64,000 nt of DNA from Gammaproteobacteria bacterium. GTDB lineage: Bacteria > Pseudomonadota > Gammaproteobacteria > Steroidobacterales > Steroidobacteraceae. This document shows positions 1-8,256 of the stretch, piece after piece. A model generated the notes under the pieces. It worked only from the letters and a program-made list of their open reading frames with translations, was not told the DNA's origin and searched no databases. Position numbers and translations under genes: made by a program. Each line of letters opens with the position of its first letter. Within the stretch, counting starts at the first letter, position 1. The stretch is taken from the NCBI GenBank assembly GCA_028293725.1, contig JAQGOE010000019.1, forward strand, positions 14,649-78,648, written 5' to 3'.

Positions 1-650
1 AGGTTATTGGTGGAGCGACCCTGAACATCGCGGGGTACGCGCGTGCCCCAGTTGGTCTCGAGAGCGGCCTGGGCGATGAGATTGCGGGGATCGACGCCGA
101 GTTGCTGGCCGGCCGCCTGGGCCGAGGGCCATAGATCGCTGATGAAGCTCGCCTTCGCCTGGGGCGATGCGATCGGGGCGACGGCCTCGCCCGAGGAGCC
201 GCCGTTGCGGTTGCCCTGGGGGTCACCCTGAAATTTTCTCAGGGCGGACTTCGCGCCCATTTGCGGCGTGATAGCCGAAGCGCCTGCGGCCGCGCCCTTG
301 GCGCCTTTCGCATCCTCTGAAGCGTCTGTCTTGGCGCCCCCGCTGATTTTCTGCAGCTGTCGCACCAACATGTCGGCGAGCCCGAGGCCACGCCCCTTGG
401 TCATCTCGATCGACAGCTGGTCGTCGTACATTTCCTGGTAGGTCTGCCCTTCGTCGCTGCCGAAGATCGGGTCCTTACCAACCGCGTCACGCATGCTCTT
501 GATCATCATGCGGGCGAACAGGCTCTCGTACTGCTTCGCGACCTGGCGCAGGGCGTTCGGGTCGTTGGTCCGCACATCCTTCTTGAGGGCGGTGAGGCCC
601 GCGAAGTCGGTGTAGACGTCCGCCGAGCTGCTGCCGACTGGCACTGTCAT
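1..650 (-). CDS. flgJ: FlgJ, rod-assembly protein with peptidoglycan hydrolase domain (3' end outside window)
   Basis: Reading the minus strand from the ATG at 650 gives [19 protein letters not shown] and, further on, a [18 protein letters not shown] segment typical of the FlgJ rod-capping N-domain. An Ala/Gly/Ser-rich linker follows (about residues 120-170). Then comes the start of a glucosaminidase/lysozyme-like domain ([19 protein letters not shown], then [10 protein letters not shown]), whose Glu in the ETNWG-type motif is the usual catalytic residue. About 216 residues are visible, so roughly the last third is missing. FlgJ caps the growing rod in the periplasm and opens the peptidoglycan for it. 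The start overlaps the flgI stop as ATGA (647-650), so it is translationally coupled and last in the visible flgB-J operon. Confidence 0.93.
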   Translation of the reverse strand, partial: MTVPVGSSSADVYTDFAGLTALKKDVRTNDPNALRQVAKQYESLFARMMIKSMRDAVGKDPIFGSDEGQTYQEMYDDQLSIEMTKGRGLGLADMLVRQLQKISGGAKTDASEDAKGAKGAAAGASAITPQMGAKSALRKFQGDPQGNRNGGSSGEAVAPIASPQAKASFISDLWPSAQAAGQQLGVDPRNLIAQAALETNWGTRVPRDVQGRSTNN

Positions 651-1759
651 ATGACGATCATTTCGGCGCGCAGAGCGCCGGCTTGTTGGAGTGCTTCGAG
701 GATCGCCACGAGGTCGCTGGGAGCCGCCCCTACCTGGTTCACCGCTCGCACGATCTCATCGAGATTCACGCCGGCCTGGAATACGAACATGCGCGCATCC
801 CCTTCCTTCACGTTGATCGAGCTCTTCGGGGTGACCGTCGCCGTTTGCACCTGCGTGAATGGATTGGGCTGACTGACCTGGTCGCGTTCGGTGATGGTCA
901 CTGAGAGCGAGCCGTGCGCGACCGCCGCCGCCATGACTCGCACGTGTGAGCTGATAACGACCGTGCCGGTGCGCGAATTGATGATTACGCGCGCCGGAGG
1001 ATCACCCGGGTCGACGTCGATCCCTTCGAGGGTCGCGAGATAAGCCGTGCGCTGGTTTGCGTCGACAGGGGCCGCGACACGAATGGACACCGCGTCGAGC
1101 GCGTCCGCAGTGCCGGCGCCGAGAATCTTGTTGATGGCATTCACTACGCGCGAGGCCGTCGTGAAGTCGGGAGTATTGAGGTTGAATACCAGGTGTCCGT
1201 CGCCGCCGAACTTCACCGGTACCTCGCGCTCCACGCTGGCGCCGTTCGGAATGCGGCCGGCACTCGGCACGTTGAGGGAGATCTTCGAGCCGTCCTTACC
1301 GGAGATGCCGAAGCCGCTTACCACCATGCTTCCTTGAGCGAAAGCATATACCTGCCCGTCGACGCCGCGGAGCGGTGTCATGAGCAGGCTGCCCCCGCGC
1401 AGGCTCGAAGCATTACCGATGGAAGCCACCGTGATATCGATTGTCTGCCCGGTCTTGGCGAACGCCGGCAGGTCCGCGGTGACCGTTACCGCGGCTACGT
1501 TCTTCAGCTGCGGATTGGTGCCCGGGGGAATGGGCACGCCGAAGCGCGCCAACATGTTGGTGATACTCTGGATCGTGAATGGCGCCTGGCTGGTCTGGTC
1601 GCCGGTGCCGTCGAGACCGACGACGAGGCCGTATCCCACGAGTTGGTTGGTACGTACACCCGCCACGGTGGCGAGATCCTTGATGCGCTCGGCGTGCGCC
1701 GTGACGCTGGCGCCGGCGAGTATGCCGAAGGCCAACAGCAGTGCTTTGAGTTGGCGCAT
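647..1759 (-). CDS. flgI: FlgI, flagellar P-ring protein precursor
   Basis: The 370-residue product forms the periplasmic P-ring around the distal rod in the peptidoglycan layer. A clear Sec signal peptide opens it ([16 protein letters not shown], cleavage after AHA), followed by the family hallmarks [20 protein letters not shown] and [13 protein letters not shown]. The C-terminus [20 protein letters not shown] is the standard end. I chose the ATG at 1759 because it overlaps the flgH stop as TGATG and sits directly before the signal peptide. A start at 1774 adds five residues (MDAIL) and remains possible. FlgA, encoded at 7100, is its periplasmic assembly chaperone. Confidence 0.96.
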   Translation of the reverse strand: MRQLKALLLAFGILAGASVTAHAERIKDLATVAGVRTNQLVGYGLVVGLDGTGDQTSQAPFTIQSITNMLARFGVPIPPGTNPQLKNVAAVTVTADLPAFAKTGQTIDITVASIGNASSLRGGSLLMTPLRGVDGQVYAFAQGSMVVSGFGISGKDGSKISLNVPSAGRIPNGASVEREVPVKFGGDGHLVFNLNTPDFTTASRVVNAINKILGAGTADALDAVSIRVAAPVDANQRTAYLATLEGIDVDPGDPPARVIINSRTGTVVISSHVRVMAAAVAHGSLSVTITERDQVSQPNPFTQVQTATVTPKSSINVKEGDARMFVFQAGVNLDEIVRAVNQVGAAPSDLVAILEALQQAGALRAEMIVI

Positions 1760-2448
1760 CAGAATGGCGTCCACGGTGAATTGAAGAAGCGCGACAGCCA
1801 GCCGGCCGCGTTCGCATCCGCGATCGCTCCCTTGCCGCCGTAGGTGATCCGGGCGTTAGCTACGCGCGAGGAGGGGACCGAATTGTCGGGAGCGACATCG
1901 ATCGCCCGGATGACGCCACTGAGCATGACGTTCTCCTGCCCCTGGTTGATCCAGATCTTCTTCTCGCCCTTCACATACAGGTTGCCGTTCGGCAATACCT
2001 TCGCCACCGTAGCGGTGATGAAGCCGGTCAGACTGTTGCTCTGCGCGCTGTTACCCGCACCATCGAACTTGCTCGCATCATTTACGCTGCCGCTCAGCAC
2101 CGAGGCGCCGTGAATCGTCACGGGCGATCCGAACAGCGACACGCCGGGCATGGTGTCGGTCGTCGCCTTCGAGGTCGATGTGGTTGCGCTCTTCTGCGCG
2201 GCGGTGGCTTCGCTGAGGATGATCGTAACGACGTCGCCGATGTGCCGCGCTATGGGATTCTCGAACAACGCCACGTCGCGTCCGACCTGGTAGATAGACC
2301 CGTTGGAGGCCGGCGGCACGGGCTCCTGGAGCCAGCTGAGGCCGTCGTCGTCGTCTTTCTTTTCTTTCTTCGCGGGATGCAACGTGCCGCAACCGGCCAG
2401 GAGGGCGGTAGCGCACAGGCACGCGATGAAAAAGGTCGGATGTCGCAT
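1759..2448 (-). CDS. flgH: FlgH, flagellar L-ring lipoprotein
   Basis: This 229-residue protein makes the outer-membrane L-ring. The N-terminus carries a lipoprotein signal with lipobox LLAGC (Cys at residue 20), as expected for FlgH. After a charged Lys/Asp stretch come family segments such as [20 protein letters not shown] and, towards the end, [14 protein letters not shown], then [18 protein letters not shown]. The length matches the family (about 220-240). It lies 17 bp downstream of flgG, and its stop overlaps the chosen flgI start. Together with FlgI it forms the bushing through which the rod passes. Confidence 0.96.
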   Translation of the reverse strand: MRHPTFFIACLCATALLAGCGTLHPAKKEKKDDDDGLSWLQEPVPPASNGSIYQVGRDVALFENPIARHIGDVVTIILSEATAAQKSATTSTSKATTDTMPGVSLFGSPVTIHGASVLSGSVNDASKFDGAGNSAQSNSLTGFITATVAKVLPNGNLYVKGEKKIWINQGQENVMLSGVIRAIDVAPDNSVPSSRVANARITYGGKGAIADANAAGWLSRFFNSPWTPF

Positions 2449-2465
2449 TTAGATATCGGATCCGG

Positions 2466-3251
2466 TTACATGTTCTGGTTGGCGTATTGCAGCATCTGGT
2501 CGCAGGTCTGCACGGCCTTCGAGTTCATCTCGTAGGCCCGCTGGATCTGGATCATGTTGACCATCTCCTCCACCACATTGACGTTCGAGCTCTCGAGCGA
2601 GCCTTGCACCAGCGTGCCCAGGCCCGAAACGCCAGGCGTGCCCGTGGTCGCCGTGCCGCTCGAGGCGGATTCGGTCAACAGGTTGCCGCCCTGGGACTGC
2701 AGGCCGGCCGGGTTGATGAAGTCGGCGAGCTGCAGCGTGCCGACCGTCGTGGGCGCCGCCTGGTTGGCGAGCTGCACGCTGACCGTGCCGTCGCTGCCGA
2801 TGGTGACGCTCTGTGTGCCCGACGGAATGGTGATCGCGGGCTGCACCTGGTAGCCCTCCGCCGTGACGAGCTGTCCAGTGTTGGTGACCTGGAAGCTGCC
2901 GTCGCGGGTGTAGGCAAGGGTACCGCTGGGCAACAGGATCTGGAAGTAGCCGCGTCCCTGGATCGCGAGATCGAGCGAGTTACCCGTCTGGTTGAGACTG
3001 CCTTGCGTATTCACGGTTTCCGTGGCGACCACGCGCACGCCCGTGCCGAGCTGCAGGCCGGACGGCGACTGCGTGGTCTGCGAAGTGTTGGCGCCCACCT
3101 GCGTGACGTTTTGGTACAGCAGGTCCTCGAATACGCCGCGGCTGGCCTTGAAGCCGGTCGTGCTGACGTTGGCGAGGTTGTTCGCCGTGACCGTCATTTG
3201 AGTCTGCTGTGCGTCGAGACCGGTTTTGGCGGCCCAGAGTGCGGGTTCCAT
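2466..3251 (-). CDS. flgG: FlgG, distal rod protein
   Basis: The 261-residue product polymerises into the distal rod. It has the rod/hook N-terminal motif ([20 protein letters not shown], then GFKASRG) and the C-terminal motif [20 protein letters not shown] followed by [14 protein letters not shown], both standard for FlgG. Length is exactly that expected. The leader between flgF and flgG contains a tandem 16-bp duplication (3260-3292, see that entry), leaving an AGG-type Shine-Dalgarno about 9 nt before the ATG at 3251. It sits in the flgBCDEFGHIJ operon between flgF and flgH. Confidence 0.97.
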   Translation of the reverse strand: MEPALWAAKTGLDAQQTQMTVTANNLANVSTTGFKASRGVFEDLLYQNVTQVGANTSQTTQSPSGLQLGTGVRVVATETVNTQGSLNQTGNSLDLAIQGRGYFQILLPSGTLAYTRDGSFQVTNTGQLVTAEGYQVQPAITIPSGTQSVTIGSDGTVSVQLANQAAPTTVGTLQLADFINPAGLQSQGGNLLTESASSGTATTGTPGVSGLGTLVQGSLESSNVNVVEEMVNMIQIQRAYEMNSKAVQTCDQMLQYANQNM

Positions 3252-3259
3252 AGGATGTA

Positions 3260-3292
3260 CCTGTTAGAGGATTAGGCCTGTCAGAGGATTAG
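3260..3292. repeat. Tandem 16-bp direct repeat in the flgF-flgG spacer
   Basis: Plus-strand CCTGTTAGAGGATTAG (3260-3275) is followed after one base by CCTGTCAGAGGATTAG (3277-3292), with one mismatch. It occupies most of the 55-bp gap between flgF and flgG. On the coding (minus) strand each copy ends in ACAGG, so the duplication supplies two weak Shine-Dalgarno-like sequences upstream of flgG. Confidence 0.85.
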
Positions 3293-3306
3293 ATATAGCG
3301 CGCGCG

Positions 3307-4050
3307 TCAGCCCTGCGACTGCAGCAGTTTCGTGGCCGACTGCGCGTTCTCGTCCGCGGAATGCACCGCCTTGATTTGCATGTCGAACTGTCGCGCCAGC
3401 TCGATCATGTTCACCATCGCACTGGCGATGTTCACATTGCTCGATTCGAGCGTGCCGGGAGTCACCGTCGTCGCGGCGTCGGCTTCCACCGGGTCGGTAC
3501 TCGTGCTGTGAAAGAGCGCGTCCGCTCCCCGCTGCAGCGTATTGGCCGGCGGGTTGACGAGTTTGAGGCGCGCGACGATGGCATTCGTTTGCGCGGTCGA
3601 GCCGAGCGGCACGATCGAGATCGAGCCGTCCTTTGCCACCGTGATCGAGCTATAAGGCGGCACACTGATCGGGCCGTTGTCGCCCAACACAGGATGCCCC
3701 GTCGCAGTCAGGAGTTGACCGCTCGGATCCACATGGAGGTCGCCGGCGCGCGTGTAGGCTTCGTTTCCGGTCGCGTCCTGTACGGCGAAGTAGCCCGTAC
3801 CGTTCACGGACACATCCAGCGCGTTGCCGGTCTCTTGCTGTGATCCGACCGAGGAGTCCCAGCCGACCACATTGTCCTGCGCATAGACGCGCGACGCATA
3901 GCCCGGTCCGCTGACCGCACGACTCTGGAACGCGCTCAGATCGGCCTTGAAGCCGGTCGTGCTCGCGTTCGCGAGGTTGTGGTTGTTGGCAGCCTGGGCG
4001 CGCAGGGTCTCTTTCGCACCCGACATTGCAACGTATAGCAGCTTGTCCAT
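3307..4050 (-). CDS. flgF: FlgF, proximal rod protein
   Basis: This 247-residue rod protein begins MDKLLYVAMSGAKETLRAQA and has the ANNHNLANASTTGFKADLSA motif shared by flagellar axial proteins. The C-terminus carries the matching helix LESSNVNIASAMVNMIELAR followed by QFDMQIKAVHS. The asparagine- and QLLTATG-containing middle fits FlgF rather than FlgG. It lies 24 bp downstream of flgE and 55 bp upstream of flgG. It assembles in the periplasm after export through the flagellar type III apparatus. Confidence 0.95.
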   Translation of the reverse strand: MDKLLYVAMSGAKETLRAQAANNHNLANASTTGFKADLSAFQSRAVSGPGYASRVYAQDNVVGWDSSVGSQQETGNALDVSVNGTGYFAVQDATGNEAYTRAGDLHVDPSGQLLTATGHPVLGDNGPISVPPYSSITVAKDGSISIVPLGSTAQTNAIVARLKLVNPPANTLQRGADALFHSTSTDPVEADAATTVTPGTLESSNVNIASAMVNMIELARQFDMQIKAVHSADENAQSATKLLQSQG

Positions 4051-4074
4051 GGTCGGCTCGCGCGCTTACGCGCC

Positions 4075-5301
4075 TTAACCGTTCTGGGTCACGGTGATGA
4101 CCGTCTGGGTGATCTGGTCCTGCGTCTGGATCATCTGCGCGTTCGCCTGGAAGTCGCGTTGCGCGGTAATCATGCTGACCAGGGCCGAGGTGGTATCGAC
4201 GTTCGATTGCTCGAGCGAGCCGGACTGGATGGAGCCAAAGCCGGAGCCGCCTGCAATGCCCTGTACCACCGATCCCGAGGCGGTCGTGGCTGTCCAGGTG
4301 GCATTGCCGTTCTGCTGCAAGCCCTGCGTGTTGGCGAAGTTCGCCATGGCGACCTGGCCGAGGGCCACCGAGCGGCCGTTCGTGAAGCTCGCCTGCACGA
4401 CACCCGAGGAATCGATGTTGATGCCCGTGAGGGTGCCGGTCGTAAAGCCGTCCTGCTGTACGGCCGTCACGGCGAAGGTGCTGCCGGTCTGCTGCGTCTG
4501 GTTGAAATTGAACGTCATGTTCATGTCCGCCGCGCCCGTAGCCGGGGTGTAGGCCGGCAAAGTGACCTGGCCGTTGGCCGGGCTTGTCAGCACACCGGAG
4601 CTCGAATACTGGAGGTCCTGCGGGGTACCGACGGCGTTGCCGTCGACATAGGTCTGCACCGACCAGTCATTGGCGGCTGCGCCCTTGGTGAAGTAGAGCG
4701 ACGCCGTATGTGCCGCGCCCAGCGAGTCATAGACGGTGAGCGAGGTCGTGTCTGTGTAGCTCGTCGGATCCGAGGGGCTGAAGGTCGTCGTGGTCGGTAC
4801 CGTGGCGTTCGCCTGCAACGTCGCGGTAATCGACGCGGTCGCGGTCGCTTGCGGAGCGCTCTCGTTCGTCGTGAGAGTGAGATTCGACAGGCCGCCGGTG
4901 TTGAATCCGCCGGTGGGCAGCGGCGCATAGACCTGCAGATCCGCGCCGGAGGAGGTGACCACCTGTCCCGCGTTGTTGAGCTGGAACTGGCCGTCGCGCG
5001 TATAGGAGAGCGCGCCGCCATTGCTGAGCGTAAAGAAGCCGTTGCCGTTAATGGCGAGGTCGAGGCTGTTGCCGGTCGTCTCGACGTTACCCTGGCTGAA
5101 CTGCTGAGCCACTTCCTGGACCCGTACGCCGTTGCCCACGGCGGTCGAGGACACGCCGGTCGCAGTCGCGGCGTAGATATCGCCGAACTCGGCACGCGAG
5201 CTTTTGAAGCCCACGGTGGCGGAGTTCGCCAGGTTGTTGGAGACGACCGCGAGATCCTGGGTGGCGGCGTTCAGGCCCGTGAGGGCGACGTTGAATGACA
5301 T
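4075..5301 (-). CDS. flgE: FlgE, flagellar hook protein
   Basis: The 408-residue product is the structural subunit of the hook. It starts MSFNVALTGLNAATQDLAVV and continues SNNLANSATVGFKSSRAEF, the axial-protein D0 motif. The C-terminal partner helix contains SLEQSNVDTTSALVSMITAQ then RDFQANAQMIQTQDQI. The middle is Thr/Ala/Ser-rich with low sequence conservation, as usual for surface-exposed hook domains. FlgD, the hook cap, is encoded 12 bp upstream. The length is typical (about 400). Confidence 0.97.
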   Translation of the reverse strand: MSFNVALTGLNAATQDLAVVSNNLANSATVGFKSSRAEFGDIYAATATGVSSTAVGNGVRVQEVAQQFSQGNVETTGNSLDLAINGNGFFTLSNGGALSYTRDGQFQLNNAGQVVTSSGADLQVYAPLPTGGFNTGGLSNLTLTTNESAPQATATASITATLQANATVPTTTTFSPSDPTSYTDTTSLTVYDSLGAAHTASLYFTKGAAANDWSVQTYVDGNAVGTPQDLQYSSSGVLTSPANGQVTLPAYTPATGAADMNMTFNFNQTQQTGSTFAVTAVQQDGFTTGTLTGINIDSSGVVQASFTNGRSVALGQVAMANFANTQGLQQNGNATWTATTASGSVVQGIAGGSGFGSIQSGSLEQSNVDTTSALVSMITAQRDFQANAQMIQTQDQITQTVITVTQNG

Positions 5302-5313
5302 GAAGGGTTCTCC

Positions 5314-5994
5314 TTAAAGAATGCTGACAATGCTGCTGAGTGGGACAGTGCCGTTCTCGGTCGTGACATCGAGCGCCTGGGTCGACGGATCGACTATCAC
5401 GCTCGTGACCTTGGAGGCGATCAGCGGGGTGAGCTTCGTGTTCGTCAAGCCGTTGCTGGACGTCGTTGCGATGGTGTACTGTCCCGCCGGCGCGGCTGCG
5501 CCGGTGCTGGTGGTGCCGTTCCACGTGAAGTTGGTGAGCCCCGTGTCCGCGGGCGCGACCTGGAAGGTGTTGATAAGTGAGCCTTTCGAATCCGTGACGG
5601 TCACTGTTACGCGTGTGGCGCCCGTTGGGGGGTTTACAGCGCCACTCACCGAGCCACCGCTGGCGTCCAGCATGGCGGTCGTGCTGGGCGCCAGTACGGT
5701 CTGGCCGAGAAGCGCGGCGCCGTTGGCCATCTGGGTGGATTGCAGGCTGGTCTGCAGGCCCGACAGCGAGGTCTGCATGGACTGCATGCTCGACACCTGG
5801 CTCATCTGCTCGAGTTGGCCGAGAAACTGTGTCGGGTCGGTCGGCTGCAGCGGATTCTGATCCTTCAGCTGTGTGGTAATGAGCTGGAGGAAATCCGCCG
5901 GCGTGATGTTCAGCGCGCTGCTGAGGGCGGAGCTGGACGAGCTGTTGCTGTTATTGCTCGTGCTCGAGCCGACCGGGTTTGTCGATGATGACAT
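5314..5994 (-). CDS. flgD: FlgD, hook-capping protein
   Basis: A 226-residue protein that caps the growing hook so that FlgE can polymerise. A Ser/Asn-rich N-terminus (residues 1-25) precedes the FlgD signature ITPADFLQLITTQLKDQNPL then QPTDPTQFLGQLEQMSQVSS. The C-terminal half has the FlgD Ig/FLG domain pattern (GATRVTVTVTDSKG, then FTWNGTTSTG and PAGQYTIATTSSNG). It sits between flgC and flgE, as in most flg operons. Confidence 0.96.
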   Translation of the reverse strand: MSSSTNPVGSSTSNNSNSSSSSALSSALNITPADFLQLITTQLKDQNPLQPTDPTQFLGQLEQMSQVSSMQSMQTSLSGLQTSLQSTQMANGAALLGQTVLAPSTTAMLDASGGSVSGAVNPPTGATRVTVTVTDSKGSLINTFQVAPADTGLTNFTWNGTTSTGAAAPAGQYTIATTSSNGLTNTKLTPLIASKVTSVIVDPSTQALDVTTENGTVPLSSIVSIL

Positions 5995-6028
5995 GCGAGA
6001 CCTCTAACGATCAGATGTTGACGGTGCT

Positions 6029-6469
6029 TCAGGAGCCGAGCTTCAAGGTCGCGAGCATCAGCTGTTTCGAGGTGTTCATGACCTCGACGTTGTTCTGATA
6101 GGCGCGCGAGGCCGAAATCATGTCGGTCATCTCTTCGATGACGTTCACGTTGGGCGAGTAGATGTTCCCGTCCGCGTTGGCGAGCGGATTGCCCGGCTCG
6201 TAGCGCTCGTTTGGCTGCGCCGTGCTTTCCACGATGCCGCGGACACGTACCGCTGCGCTGCCGGCGTCGGTACCGTTGGCCGTGCCGATGGCCTGCGCAG
6301 CCACGGAGGCTTTCACACTTTCAAACACCGGGTGCCGCGCCTTGTAGACCGTGGAGGGGTCGCCACTGACGCTGTCGGCGTTGGCGAGGTTGCTCGCCAC
6401 CGTGTTGAGTCGTACCGACTGGGCTGAGATCCCGGAGCCGGCGATATCGAATATCTTGAATGAGGACAT
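6029..6469 (-). CDS. flgC: FlgC, proximal rod protein
   Basis: This 146-residue rod protein begins MSSFKIFDIAGSGISAQSVR and carries LNTVASNLANADSVSGDP, the FlgC-type axial motif. It ends with NVNVIEEMTDMISASRAYQN and VEVMNTSKQLMLATLKLG, the C-terminal D0 helix. Length is normal (about 135-150). It follows flgB by 25 bp and precedes flgD. A probable role in the MS-ring/rod junction is inferred from family knowledge. Confidence 0.96.
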   Translation of the reverse strand: MSSFKIFDIAGSGISAQSVRLNTVASNLANADSVSGDPSTVYKARHPVFESVKASVAAQAIGTANGTDAGSAAVRVRGIVESTAQPNERYEPGNPLANADGNIYSPNVNVIEEMTDMISASRAYQNNVEVMNTSKQLMLATLKLGS

Positions 6470-6494
6470 GTCGATTGCTCCTGCGGCCGGGGCC

Positions 6495-6905
6495 TTACTG
6501 CCCGGTGATGGCGGTCATGAGATCTTTGAGGCTGCCCGACAGGAAGGTCAGGGTCGCCTGGTAGCGGACGGTGTTGTCCGCGAACGCCGCCTGCTCCATC
6601 TGCGCGTCGACGGTGTTGCCATCGAGCGAGGGAGCGAGCGGGACTCTGTATTTGAGCGCGCCCGAGGTATCTATGTCGCCGCTGGTCGCGCTGTTGCCTA
6701 TCTGGTTGGAGGTCGTCGTCGCCAGGGGCAACGCCCCTCCCGGCGCGCCGGCCTGGGCGAGGGCGGTCTTGAAATCGATGTCCTGCGCCTTGTAGTTAGG
6801 CGTATCGACGTTCGCGAGATTCTTCGCGAGCACTTCCATACGCTTCGACTGCACTTTGAGTGCGTCTTGCTGTACTCCCAAGTACGAATCCAGGCTGAGT
6901 GGCAT
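6495..6905 (-). CDS. flgB: FlgB, proximal rod protein
   Basis: From the ATG at 6905 the protein is 136 residues (MPLSLDSYLGVQQDALKVQS, then KRMEVLAKNLANVDTPNYKA), the normal FlgB length and start. The open frame extends upstream to 6962. That start is excluded by a sigma54 promoter at 6946-6962, whose transcript would begin near 6935, and by a GGAAG Shine-Dalgarno about 8 nt before 6905. FlgB is the first rod subunit on the MS-ring/export gate. As first gene of the flgBCDEFGHIJ operon, its promoter sets expression of the whole rod/hook/ring set. Confidence 0.96.
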   Translation of the reverse strand: MPLSLDSYLGVQQDALKVQSKRMEVLAKNLANVDTPNYKAQDIDFKTALAQAGAPGGALPLATTTSNQIGNSATSGDIDTSGALKYRVPLAPSLDGNTVDAQMEQAAFADNTVRYQATLTFLSGSLKDLMTAITGQ

Positions 6906-6945
6906 GTGCGTGCTTCCGTCAAAAGAATGACTTGGCGAAAGCAAC

Positions 6946-6962
6946 AGCAATACGCATGCCAA
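6946..6962 (-). promoter_or_regulatory. Sigma54 (-24/-12) promoter of the flgB operon
   Basis: Minus-strand TTGGCATGCGTATTGCT matches the sigma54 consensus. The GG and GC dinucleotides are exactly 10 nt apart (GG at 6960-6959, GC at 6948-6947). The expected start site is near 6935, giving a leader of about 30 nt to the flgB ATG at 6905. It would need an NtrC-family activator, most likely the FleQ homolog at 47494. Confidence 0.82.
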
Positions 6963-7071
6963 TTACGTGGAAGGCCGCTGTGGGCGTTCCAGGGTGCGTT
7001 GGGGTGTGAGACGGGTCACGCGGGCGGCAAGAGGCTGCCGCCGGGAGAGCGGCCGAAAAGCGGCGCGCCAA

Positions 7072-7088
7072 TTGGCCCACCACTTGCA
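7072..7088 (+). promoter_or_regulatory. Sigma54 (-24/-12) promoter of flgA
   Basis: Plus-strand TTGGCCCACCACTTGCA has GG (7074-7075) and GC (7086-7087) separated by exactly 10 nt, with a perfect TTGCA -12 box. It lies back to back with the flgB promoter, about 110 bp away, so one activator site between them could serve both. The predicted transcription start (about 7098-7100) coincides with the first possible flgA start codon at 7100. Confidence 0.75.
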
Positions 7089-7099
7089 ACTACCCTGTC

Positions 7100-7828
7100 A
7101 TGACAATGAAAGTGACAGAAAGCCGTCGCGCCGCAGTGCTGTTGTTAGCGACCTGGCTGGCCGGAACTGTAGCGGTCGTGGCCCAGGACGCCGCCCGTAC
7201 GGAGTCACCGGAATCGATTCGCGCTGCCGCCGAGTCCTTCGTGAAATCACAGATGCCGCGCGACGCGAATGTGGCGAGCGTGACCGCGGGCGCTTTGGAC
7301 AGCCGTTTACGTCTGGTTCGTTGCACGGAGGGCCTGCAGGCCCAACTTCCGACAGGCGCGGCGCTCCAGTCGCGAACCATGGTGGGAGTCGCTTGCCAGG
7401 GGCCGGTGCGCTGGAAAGTCTATGTGCCGGTCACGGTCGAGAGCCGCATCACGGTTCTCGTTCTCAAACACCCGGTGCCGCGCGATGCGCGCCTCACTAT
7501 AGAAGATGTGACTGTCGAGTCCCGCAAGGTGACCGGACTCGCCACAGCCTTCCTCACCGATGTGAGCGATCTGCGGGCGCGCTCGGTGGAGCGGCCGCTG
7601 CCCATGGGCGCGACCCTGACCATGGATATGTTCAAACCCGACATGGTGATCCGCCATGGCCAGGAGGTCACGTTGGTCGCCGCGGGTGGCGGGATCGAAG
7701 TACGCGCGGCCGGCAGGGCTCTTGCGGACGCAGCAGGGGGCACACGGCTCAAGGTACAGAATCTGAGCTCCCTGAAAGTGGTGGAGGGAGTGGTGGAAGG
7801 ACCCGATCTGGTGAGGGTGGCGCAATGA
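7100..7828 (+). CDS. flgA: FlgA, P-ring assembly chaperone
   Basis: This 242-residue protein has a Sec signal peptide (RRAAVLLLATWLAGTVAVVA) and the FlgA/SAF C-terminal domain, with VPVTVESRITVLVLKHPVPR and RDARLTIEDVTVESRKVTGL. The tail GTRLKVQNLSSLKVVEGVVE is the usual FlgA ending. It helps FlgI assemble the P-ring in the periplasm. In-frame starts are ATG 7100, ATG 7106 and GTG 7112. The sigma54 promoter at 7072-7088 would start transcription near 7098-7100, so there is little room for a Shine-Dalgarno. It is followed by two flgM-flgN pairs, a common neighbourhood for flgA. Confidence 0.94.
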   Translation: MTMKVTESRRAAVLLLATWLAGTVAVVAQDAARTESPESIRAAAESFVKSQMPRDANVASVTAGALDSRLRLVRCTEGLQAQLPTGAALQSRTMVGVACQGPVRWKVYVPVTVESRITVLVLKHPVPRDARLTIEDVTVESRKVTGLATAFLTDVSDLRARSVERPLPMGATLTMDMFKPDMVIRHGQEVTLVAAGGGIEVRAAGRALADAAGGTRLKVQNLSSLKVVEGVVEGPDLVRVAQ

Positions 7829-7855
7829 TCCCTGTCGGGAATCTGAGACGGCCAC

Positions 7856-7882
7856 TACAGTTCTGGCGAACCCGGTCGATAA
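7856..7882 (+). promoter_or_regulatory. Sigma28 (FliA) promoter of the first flgM-flgN pair
   Basis: TACAGTTC (7856-7863), 11 nt, then GTCGATAA (7875-7882) fits the FliA consensus TAAAGTTT-N11-GCCGATAA with 6/8 and 7/8 matches and the exact spacer. It lies between flgA and the first flgM, about 34 bp before the GTG start at 7916. Confidence 0.72.
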
Positions 7883-7915
7883 CCAGTTCGCAGTACGAGA
7901 CACGGGGAGCCGCCA

Positions 7916-8242
7916 GTGACCAACACAATTGATAGTTTCCAGGGGAACGGCCCCACATCGGGGGCGACGAACCGTACCCCGCAATCCGCTCGGGACAACA
8001 CCTCGCCCGCCACGACCGGCAATCCGCCGCAGTCGGGTGGCAATGAAGAGGTGCAGATCACCAGCACGGCCGCGCAACTCGCCAGCCTCGGGCAGAAACT
8101 GAGCTCGATGCCGGCGGTCGACCAGAATCGCGTCGCGCGTATCACGCAGTCGCTCGCGGATGGTAGCTACAGCATTTCGGCGGAGAAGATCGCCAGCGGA
8201 CTATTGCAGTCCGACCACGCGCTGGCGCAGATGGGCTTATAA
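7916..8242 (+). CDS. flgM: FlgM anti-sigma28 factor, first copy
   Basis: A 108-residue protein with a disordered, Gly/Asn/Pro-rich N-terminal half and a C-terminal FlgM domain (VQITSTAAQLASLGQKL, then VDQNRVARITQSLADGSYSI and SAEKIASGLLQ). It starts at GTG 7916, with GGGGAG 8 nt upstream. FlgM holds FliA inactive until the hook is finished and it is exported. A second flgM follows at 8898. The two share the FlgM core but differ in their N-termini. It is driven by the sigma28 promoter at 7856-7882 and is followed by flgN after 14 bp. Confidence 0.92.
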   Translation: MTNTIDSFQGNGPTSGATNRTPQSARDNTSPATTGNPPQSGGNEEVQITSTAAQLASLGQKLSSMPAVDQNRVARITQSLADGSYSISAEKIASGLLQSDHALAQMGL

Positions 8243-8256
8243 AAGAGAGTTGAGGT

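Noticed and set aside
1193..1843. Long plus-strand frames opposite flgI, and similar antisense frames across the window
   Set aside because: They mirror strongly supported minus-strand genes in high-GC DNA and show no domain features or ribosome-binding sites.
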